Positions 58,728-64,000 of a stretch of 64,000 bases of DNA are shown one piece after another (the first letter of the stretch is position 1; each line of letters begins with the position of its first letter). The notes under the pieces are model-generated. The model had not been told where the DNA came from. It made no database searches and worked only from the letters and a program-made list of their open reading frames with translations. This DNA is from Crossiella equi (GTDB lineage: Bacteria > Actinomycetota > Actinomycetes > Mycobacteriales > Pseudonocardiaceae): contig NZ_JAGIOO010000001.1 in NCBI RefSeq assembly GCF_017876755.1, positions 2,418,001 through 2,482,000 of the forward strand, read 5' to 3'. The translations under genes were made by a program, and so were the position numbers.

Positions 58728-59403
58728 GGCGGTGCTCCTCGACGTGCCTGGGAAGGTGTGGTGGGCGGCGCGTGGCGGCGAGGACGTGCTAGAGGTCGGA
58801 CCAGTTACTGTTAAGAAACCTCCCTATCTATTCGGGTGGTGAGCACCGTAGATCCCTGGAGACGACTGTGGCAAGCGTCACCCGGGGGTATTTGACCTGG
58901 TTGGAGCAACGCATGAGACCGCTCTCACCCGGTTTACCAGCGGTCGACACGATTCAGCCGGGCCGACGCGACGGCACGGACATCGGATGTCATCCGGCCG
59001 TGGAGCGGTCCCGGGAACAGCGAACGCCGGTCGGCGCGGCGAAGCGCGGACCGGCGTTCGACTGACGTGCCCGGACCGGGCGTCGCTGGGCGAGCGGCAC
59101 CGGGCCCACGGGCTACATGGGCGATTTTCTACTGTGGGCGTTGCGTGGGCGGAACTTCGCCGCGGTCCGGATGGGCGTCCGTGCCGCGACGTGGCTTTCA
59201 AAAGTAGAGCCGCCGCGTTGACCATGACAAGACACCCCTTCAGGCATTGGTACCGGCCATCGAAGTCTTGAGATCGCTCCCACAAGCCCTGGCCTGCGGT
59301 GATGGGATCACCAGTCCGATGGGGCAAGTTCTCGGCCGCATCAGATGTTGTAGTGCGCCGGACCCGTCCGAGCGGGGGCGCGGGCCTGCGCGATCATGGA
59401 GCC
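58728..59403. other. Long divergent intergenic region with no supportable gene
   Basis: About 675 bp between the phosphatase start and the HdeD-like start. The left 120 bp hold an AT-richer stretch (GTTAAGAAACC, CTATCTATTC) likely to contain the phosphatase promoter. The rest has short open frames without ribosome sites or recognisable protein and one strong hairpin at 59021-59060. Confidence 0.55.
59021..59060. repeat. Strong inverted repeat in the divergent intergenic region
   Basis: CGAACGCCGGTC and GACCGGCGTTCG, perfect 12-bp arms; the 16-nt loop itself pairs GCGC with GCGC after one G-G mismatch. It is far from both start codons. A small RNA terminator or protein site is possible. Confidence 0.55.
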
Positions 59404-59943
59404 GTGCTGGAGCTGTTGCGGGGTCGCTGGGGGTTGTTCGTCGCGCGCGGTGGCGTGGGGGTCGCCTACGCCCTGCTCGCCCTGTTCTGGCCGGAGACCG
59501 AGTCGCTGTGGCCCGCGGCGGTGCTGGCCGGGTACCTGGTCGCCGACGGGGTCCTGGGCCTGCTGCTCGCGCTGCGCGGCAAGGAGGCCTCGTCCCTGGA
59601 GCGCCTGGCGCTGGCGCTGCCCGCGTTGTTCGTGCTGGCCGGGGTGGCGGTGACCGCCGCCGGGTACGCGCTGGAGCCGTTGCTGGCGCTGGTCGTGCTG
59701 GTGGTCACCAGTGTCGGCTGGCCGGTGCTGAACGGCGCGGGGCTGGTGGTGCTGGCGATCCGGGTGCGGGAGCTGTACTGCCGGGTCGGGTTCGCCCTGC
59801 TGGGCACGATGTCCATTGTGGTCGGTGTGCTGGTGCTGAACCTGCCCGTGGAGGGCATGTCGCTGTGGACGCTGCTCGCCTACTACGCGCTGCTGTCCGG
59901 GGTGGTCTTCGGCGGGCTGGGCTGGCGGGCCCGGCGGGGCTAG
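59404..59943 (+). CDS. HdeD-like (DUF308) membrane protein
   Basis: 179 residues with six hydrophobic segments in three pairs, typical of HdeD/DUF308: LELLRGRWGLFVARGG at the start, then ALFWPETESLWPAAVLAGYL. HdeD protects enterobacteria at high density and low pH; function in actinobacteria is unknown. GTG at 59404 is 6 bp after GATCAT, a possible leaderless start. Its 3' end overlaps the convergent hypothetical gene by 4 bp. Confidence 0.82.
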   Translation: MLELLRGRWGLFVARGGVGVAYALLALFWPETESLWPAAVLAGYLVADGVLGLLLALRGKEASSLERLALALPALFVLAGVAVTAAGYALEPLLALVVLVVTSVGWPVLNGAGLVVLAIRVRELYCRVGFALLGTMSIVVGVLVLNLPVEGMSLWTLLAYYALLSGVVFGGLGWRARRG

Positions 59944-60473
59944 GTCGCGCCCTGGGGCATGCGCCAGTCGTCGGCCAGCACGCCGTCGACGTCCTCGCCG
60001 GACTCCGGGGTGCAGGTCAGCACGGTGCGCAGGGTGCGGGCCTTGGTGCCCTCGGTGGCGCCGGGGATGGCGTAGTGGTCGGTGTAGTCGTCGAGGGCGG
60101 CGAAGTCGGGGGTGAGGCTGCTCAGCACGAGCACCTCGATCGCCGGGTTGGCCTCCTCGGCGGCGGTCTGCAGGGTCGCGGCGGCGTCGGCGGTGAGGGT
60201 GCCCTCGGTGCGGATGGCGATGCCCTCCGGCAGCAGGTCCTCGACCGCGGCGCCGAGCCGTTCGGCCGTCTCGACGAGGGTGGCCGGGTCGGCGTGGTCG
60301 CCGGGGCACTCGAGGAAGACGCGGATCTCCTGGGCGGCCAGGGCCTTGCGCAGCAGGCGGTCGCCGTACGGGATGACGGCCCAGGTGAAGCCCTGCCAGG
60401 TGAGGCGCTGGGCGATCTGGGCCGGGGCGTGGCCCGCGGTGCCGCGGACCCGTGCCGCCAGGATTCCCACCAT
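59940..60473 (-). CDS. Hypothetical protein downstream of the NRPS operon
   Basis: 177 residues, soluble, starting MVGILAARVRGTAGHAPAQI. It has alternating helices and strands (FTWAVIPYGDRLLRKAL, IRVFLECPG, EVLVLSSLTPDF), suggesting an alpha/beta fold. No family recognised. ATG at 60473 with GAGG eight bases upstream. It is separated from mbtH by a 12-bp terminator hairpin, so it is probably not part of the NRPS unit. Confidence 0.65.
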   Translation of the reverse strand: MVGILAARVRGTAGHAPAQIAQRLTWQGFTWAVIPYGDRLLRKALAAQEIRVFLECPGDHADPATLVETAERLGAAVEDLLPEGIAIRTEGTLTADAAATLQTAAEEANPAIEVLVLSSLTPDFAALDDYTDHYAIPGATEGTKARTLRTVLTCTPESGEDVDGVLADDWRMPQGAT

Positions 60474-60495
60474 GGGGTGATCCTCGCACGCGGGT

Positions 60496-60523
60496 GGGTG
60501 GCGCCGGGAGGCCGGCGCCACCC
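60496..60523 (-). terminator. Terminator of the NRPS operon
   Basis: GGGTGGCGCCGG-GAGG-CCGGCGCCACCC, perfect 12-bp stem and 4-nt loop, 6 bp after the mbtH stop on the minus strand. Confidence 0.85.
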
Positions 60524-60529
60524 CCTGGC

Positions 60530-60733
60530 TCAGCGGGCGTCGCTGTCCATGCGGTCGCGCAGGCTCTTGGGGCGCATGTCGGTCCACACCTCGTCGACGT
60601 AGTCCATGCACTCCTGCCGCGTGCCGAGCTTGCCCACCGCGCGCCAACCGGAGGGCAGCTCGGTGCCCACCGGCCACAGCGAGTACTGCTCCTCGTCGTT
60701 GACCAGCACCTGGAACTTGCCGTCCTCAGACAT
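60530..60733 (-). CDS. MbtH-family NRPS accessory protein
   Basis: 67 residues with the family signature: VNDEEQYSLWPVGTELPSGW, then VGKLGTRQECMDYVDEVWTDMRPKSLRDRM (conserved blocks QYSLWP, CMDYVDEVW and RPKSLR). MbtH proteins bind and activate NRPS adenylation domains. ATG overlaps the stop of the MFS gene by one base (TGATG). Last gene of the operon. Confidence 0.97.
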   Translation of the reverse strand: MSEDGKFQVLVNDEEQYSLWPVGTELPSGWRAVGKLGTRQECMDYVDEVWTDMRPKSLRDRMDSDAR

Positions 60734-61989
60734 CAACTTGCCCTTTCGGTGTGGGTGGTGGCCTCGTCGGGCCGGGGGAAGTTTCGGAGTGTCGGGCTCA
60801 GTGTGACCACCAGGGCGGTCAGCGCGATACCCGTGGTGCACACCAGCACGGCCGTGGTGGCGGGCAGCCATTCCATCAGGGCGCCGCCGAGCGCGGGCCC
60901 GGCGGTCCCGGCGACGCCGGTGGCCACGCCCATGACGCCGCCGAGGCGCCCGCGCAGCTCATCGGGGGTGAGCAGCAGCTGGTAGGTGCTGATGGTGGTG
61001 TTGGCGGCGGGCAGCACGAACGCCATCCCGGCGAACAGGGCGCCCATGAGCAGGCCGCTGTGGATCCAGATGGTCAGCGGGGTGAGGGCGGCGAGCACCC
61101 AGAACACGCCCACGATCGACACGGCGGGGCTGATCACCCGGTGCAGCAGGGGCGCGGCGAGCGCGCCGAGCAGCCCGCCGACCCCGAGCATGGACGCCAT
61201 GACGCCGATCTCCCCGGCGGGCACCTCGCGGCTCTGGGCCAGGACGATGACCACGAGGTAGAACGCGGTGAAGAACAGGTTGAGCAGCACCGCGCACAGG
61301 GCCATGACCCGCAGCGGCCGCTGCCGCCACACCCACCGCACCCCGACCGCGATCTCCGCGCCGAGTGCCCCGACCGGCGCGGGCCGCCGTTCCCGCCGGG
61401 GCACGCGCAGGAACAGCAGCCCGACGAACGCGAGTGCGTGGCTGACCATGTCGACCAGGAACGGCACGACCCGCCCGACGGCGAACAGGAACCCCCCGGC
61501 CGCGGTGCCCAGGAGCTGGGCGAGGTAGCCGCGGGCGGCGTTGACGGAGACCGCGGTGCCCAGCTGCTCGGCGGGTACGAGCGCGGGCAGGGTCGCTTCC
61601 TCGGCGGGCTCGAACAACGCGGCGGCGATCCCGATCACGGCCGCGACGGCCACCATGTGCGGCACGGTCGCGACGTCCCACCAGAGCGCGAGCACGAGGC
61701 TGGCCGCGGCCACCGCCTGGGCGGCCTCGCACAGGACCATGACGGCCTTGCGGTTCCACCGGTCGGCCAGGGCCCCGGCGGGCAGCCCCACCAGCAGCCG
61801 CATCGCCGACATCGTGCCCAGCACCAGGCCGGAGGCGCCCGGGGACCCCGTGACGGCCAGGACCAGGAGGGGGAAGGCGATCGTGGTGATGTTGACACCC
61901 AGCTCGGCGCTGGCCTGGCTGGCCCAGAGGAGGTGGTAGTCGCGGTTGCGCGAGAGGGGGACGGGGCGGAGGTCGGCGGAGGCGGTCAC
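60733..61989 (-). CDS. MFS exporter of the NRPS operon
   Basis: 418 residues, 12 membrane segments, MFS_3/enterobactin-exporter-like: RNRDYHLLWASQASAELG at the start, GLPAGALADRWNRKAVM loop, and LRGRLGGVMGVATGV late. Members export siderophores and other peptides. GTG at 61989 with GGGGGTG upstream. Coupled to mbtH by a one-base overlap. Upstream on the same strand lies the 22-bp repeat array and then the NRPS gene. Export of the NRPS product is the natural role (inference). Confidence 0.9.
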   Translation of the reverse strand: MTASADLRPVPLSRNRDYHLLWASQASAELGVNITTIAFPLLVLAVTGSPGASGLVLGTMSAMRLLVGLPAGALADRWNRKAVMVLCEAAQAVAAASLVLALWWDVATVPHMVAVAAVIGIAAALFEPAEEATLPALVPAEQLGTAVSVNAARGYLAQLLGTAAGGFLFAVGRVVPFLVDMVSHALAFVGLLFLRVPRRERRPAPVGALGAEIAVGVRWVWRQRPLRVMALCAVLLNLFFTAFYLVVIVLAQSREVPAGEIGVMASMLGVGGLLGALAAPLLHRVISPAVSIVGVFWVLAALTPLTIWIHSGLLMGALFAGMAFVLPAANTTISTYQLLLTPDELRGRLGGVMGVATGVAGTAGPALGGALMEWLPATTAVLVCTTGIALTALVVTLSPTLRNFPRPDEATTHTERAS

Positions 61990-62054
61990 CGGACACCCCC
62001 GGCGCTGGGGCGCGGGTGGGACGGGGCCGCGGGGTCGGGCGCGCAGGCCCGAAT

Positions 62055-62317
62055 CGGCCGACACGGGGTCCGGGGACGGCCGACACGAGGTACGGGATCG
62101 GCCAACACGAGGTACGGGATCGGCCAACACGAGGTACGGGGACGGCCAACACGAGGTACGGGGACGGCCAACACGAGGTACGGGATCGGCCAACACGAGG
62201 TACGGGATCGGCCAACACGAGGTACGGGTTGGGCCAACACGAGGTACGGGATCGGCCAACACGAGGTACGGGATCGGCCAACACGAGGTACGGGTTGGGC
62301 CAACACGGTGGGGGTGG
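62055..62317. repeat. 22-bp tandem repeat array, about 12 units, directly behind the NRPS stop
   Basis: Eleven 22-bp units and one degenerate last unit with no gaps; nine carry the core CCAACACGAGGTACGGG. The last two bases plus first base vary (ATC, GAC, TTG). On the minus strand the array begins next to the NRPS TGA with CACCGTGTTGGCC. The period is not a multiple of 3 and the unit has no stop codon in several frames, so long artefactual open frames run through it. Confidence 0.97.
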
Positions 62318-64000
62318 TCACTTCGGGCCTCCGCAGTCCTGGGCGATCGCTTCCAGGGCGGATTGGAAGTCCGCGGCCAGGCGGGTGATCGTCGGTTCGT
62401 CGTGGTGGGCCGGGTTGTAGTGCCAGGCGAAGCGGAGCTGGCCGCCGCCTGCCGCGCCCACCACTTCCAGGAGGTGGGCGCCGGTGTTGGTGTGGTCCTC
62501 CTCCTGGCCGATCGAGCCGTGGGCCGCCCGGTAGAGGCCTTCCGCGTCCTCCGCCCGGACCGCGCTGTCCCACTGGCCCAGGTAGTTGAAGACGATCTGG
62601 GGGCGGCGGGAGTCGTCGGTGAGCTGGGCCCGGACCTCGTCGGTGCCCAGGTGGCGGAGGGCGCTGAAGCCGAAGCCGTTGTTCGGGATCGCGCGGAGCT
62701 GGCGGCGGACGGACTTGATCAGGGTGCGCCAGTTCGGGGTGGCGTCGGCCGGGATGTCCAGGCCCACCGGGAACATCGTGGTGAACCAGCCGACCGTGCG
62801 GGAGAGGTCCACGCCGTCCAGGATCTCCTCCCGGCCGTGGCCCTCCAGGTCGATGGAGACCTTCGGGCTCGCGGTCCAGCGGGACAGGGCCCAGGCCAGG
62901 GCCGTCAGCAGGACGTCGTTGATGCGGGTGCGGTAGACCGTCGGAGCCGCGAACAGCAGGGCCTCGGTGGCCGCCGGGTCCAGGCCGATGGAGATCGTGG
63001 CCGGGTCCGCCGGTGCGCCGCCCTCGTGGTCCACCGGGAGGCGGGCGCCGTCCTGGGCCTTCGTCCAGTGCGGGAGCTCGTGGTCCAGGCCGCCCGAGCG
63101 GACGTGCTCGGTCAGTTTCAGGGACCAGTCGCGGAAGGAGGTCGAGCGCGGGCCCAGGTCGACCCGCGCACCGCGCGCGGCCTGCTGGTATGCGGTGTCC
63201 AGGTCGTCCAGCAGCACGCGCCAGGACACGCCGTCCACCACAGCGTGGTGCACGGCCAGGAACAGGTGCGGGCGGTCCGGCCCGCAGTCGAACAGGACCG
63301 CCTTCAGCTGCGGGCCCTCGCCCAGGTTCATCGAGGCGTGCACCTCGTCGGCGACGTCCTCCATGGCCGCGCGCCGCAGCTTCGCGTCCACTGTGGACAG
63401 GTCGCAGCGGCGCAGCACCGGGCCCGGGGTGTAGGGCGGGTTGTACTGGTGCCAGGCGCCGTCGATCTGCTCGAACAGCATGCGCAGCGCGTCGTGGTGC
63501 TCGAGGAGGGCGTCCAGGGCGGTGTCCAGGGCCGGTACCGAGACCTCCGGGTCCAGCTCGAGGAGGGCCGACTGGTTGAAGTGGTGCGGGTTGGCCAGGT
63601 AGGTCTGGAAGAACCAGTCCTGGATCGGGGTCAGCGGGACCGCGCCGACGGCCGGTTCCTGGCCCGCCTGCCCGGCCTCGACCACGCGCACCACCGGCGC
63701 CAGGCGCGCGATGGTCGGGTTGGTGAACAGGTCCTTGGTGGTGAACGCGTAACCCGCCTTGTGGGCGCGCGAGACCACCTGGATGCTCAGGATCGAGTCG
63801 CCGCCCAGCTCGAAGAAGTTGTCCGAGGTGCCCACGCGGGCCAGGCCCAGCACCTCGGCCCAGATCTCGGCCAGGGCCTTCTCCTCGGCGGTCTCCGGCG
63901 CGGTGTACCGGCCGGTGACCTGCTCCTCCGGGGCCGGGGCGGGCAGCGCGCGCCGGTCCAGCTTGCCGTTGGGGGTCAGCGGCAGCGCGTCCAGCAGCAC
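62318..64000 (-). CDS. Non-ribosomal peptide synthetase, C-terminal part (A end, PCP, epimerization domain)
   Basis: The last 560 residues of an NRPS; the rest lies beyond the window. Order: A10 motif LPLTPNGKLDRRAL of an adenylation domain, carrier protein with DNFFELGGDSILSIQ (Ser arm site), then an epimerization domain: LTPIQDWFFQ, HHAVVDGVSWRVLLDD, LEGHGREEI, RTVGWFTTMFPV, GFGFSALRH and FNYLGQWD. The gene ends after this domain with no thioesterase, so the D-configured intermediate must pass to another synthetase or be released in trans. Followed by the repeat array, an MFS exporter and mbtH. Confidence 0.95.
   Translation of the reverse strand: MLLDALPLTPNGKLDRRALPAPAPEEQVTGRYTAPETAEEKALAEIWAEVLGLARVGTSDNFFELGGDSILSIQVVSRAHKAGYAFTTKDLFTNPTIARLAPVVRVVEAGQAGQEPAVGAVPLTPIQDWFFQTYLANPHHFNQSALLELDPEVSVPALDTALDALLEHHDALRMLFEQIDGAWHQYNPPYTPGPVLRRCDLSTVDAKLRRAAMEDVADEVHASMNLGEGPQLKAVLFDCGPDRPHLFLAVHHAVVDGVSWRVLLDDLDTAYQQAARGARVDLGPRSTSFRDWSLKLTEHVRSGGLDHELPHWTKAQDGARLPVDHEGGAPADPATISIGLDPAATEALLFAAPTVYRTRINDVLLTALAWALSRWTASPKVSIDLEGHGREEILDGVDLSRTVGWFTTMFPVGLDIPADATPNWRTLIKSVRRQLRAIPNNGFGFSALRHLGTDEVRAQLTDDSRRPQIVFNYLGQWDSAVRAEDAEGLYRAAHGSIGQEEDHTNTGAHLLEVVGAAGGGQLRFAWHYNPAHHDEPTITRLAADFQSALEAIAQDCGGPK

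Noticed and set aside
58868-59327. Short open frames in the 58.7-59.4 kb gap
   Set aside because: Arg/Pro-rich translations with no motif and no start signals; typical of non-coding high-GC DNA.
61989-62284. N-terminal extension of the MFS gene through the repeat array
   Set aside because: The 22-bp repeat has no stop codons in several frames, giving cyclic PYLVLADPVPRVG-like translation. The family start and ribosome site place the gene at 61989.
62055-62317. CRISPR array
   Set aside because: Units are contiguous with a 22-bp period and only three variable bases; no spacers of normal length and no cas genes.

Overview
The window is high-GC actinobacterial chromosome. Several things point to a filamentous actinomycete of the Pseudonocardiales (inference): a mycothiol-type maleylpyruvate isomerase family protein, a uvrA promoter of the actinobacterial PafBC type, many start codons that sit directly behind a TAnnnT -10 box (leaderless mRNAs), a DUF3558/ESX-like gene remnant, several large secreted enzymes and an NRPS pathway.

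Layout. 1-5.1 kb: D-amino-acid catabolism, with a sugar kinase (cut by the window edge) divergent from D-amino acid deaminase, D-aminoacylase and a GntP-type permease. 5.2-10.2 kb: lipoprotein, polytopic membrane protein, secreted alpha/beta hydrolase and an MdoH-like glycosyltransferase. 10.3-18.1 kb: uvrA with a DNA-damage promoter, an MHS-type MFS transporter, a DinB/MPI-fold protein, an acyltransferase-3 and an MBL hydrolase. 18.2-30.2 kb: nucleic-acid and ADP-ribose themed genes (RNase HI with a long unusual tail, WGR/beta-propeller protein, beta-family protein, a second RNase HI, macro-domain protein, UvrD-like helicase), interrupted by metH, which carries an S-adenosylhomocysteine riboswitch, and a VOC protein. 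30.2-41.2 kb: two hypotheticals, TetR with a second secreted hydrolase, P450, a DUF574-type methyltransferase, a leucine-rich-repeat protein, a three-gene DUF2975/HTH operon, GT39 and a ROK regulator. 41.4-50.2 kb: secreted or exported proteins (GH30-CBM13, FG-GAP trypsin-like pseudoprotease, Tat-exported amidohydrolase), VKOR and a gene remnant. 50.2-52.8 kb: three tandem paralogues ending in a Trp-Glu-Trp motif, two of them with an HTH domain. 52.9-64 kb: FKBP; a five-gene minus-strand run (phosphatase, MFS, TolB-like, metallophosphoesterase, Sfp-type PPTase); HdeD-like protein; and the 3' end of an NRPS operon (NRPS ending in an epimerization domain, MFS exporter, MbtH).

How genes work together. 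Deaminase, deacylase, permease and kinase form a catabolic unit. The PPTase could activate the NRPS carrier domains, MbtH would assist its adenylation domains, and the MFS protein is the likely exporter. A 22-bp repeat family lies directly behind the stop codons of both the NRPS gene (about 12 units) and the PPTase gene (about 3 units). The best regulatory signals are the metH SAH riboswitch, the uvrA PafBC promoter with a LexA-like box, the DUF2975 operon promoter with a palindrome in its spacer, and paired palindromes upstream of the first secreted hydrolase. No rRNA, tRNA, IS element or CRISPR array was seen.
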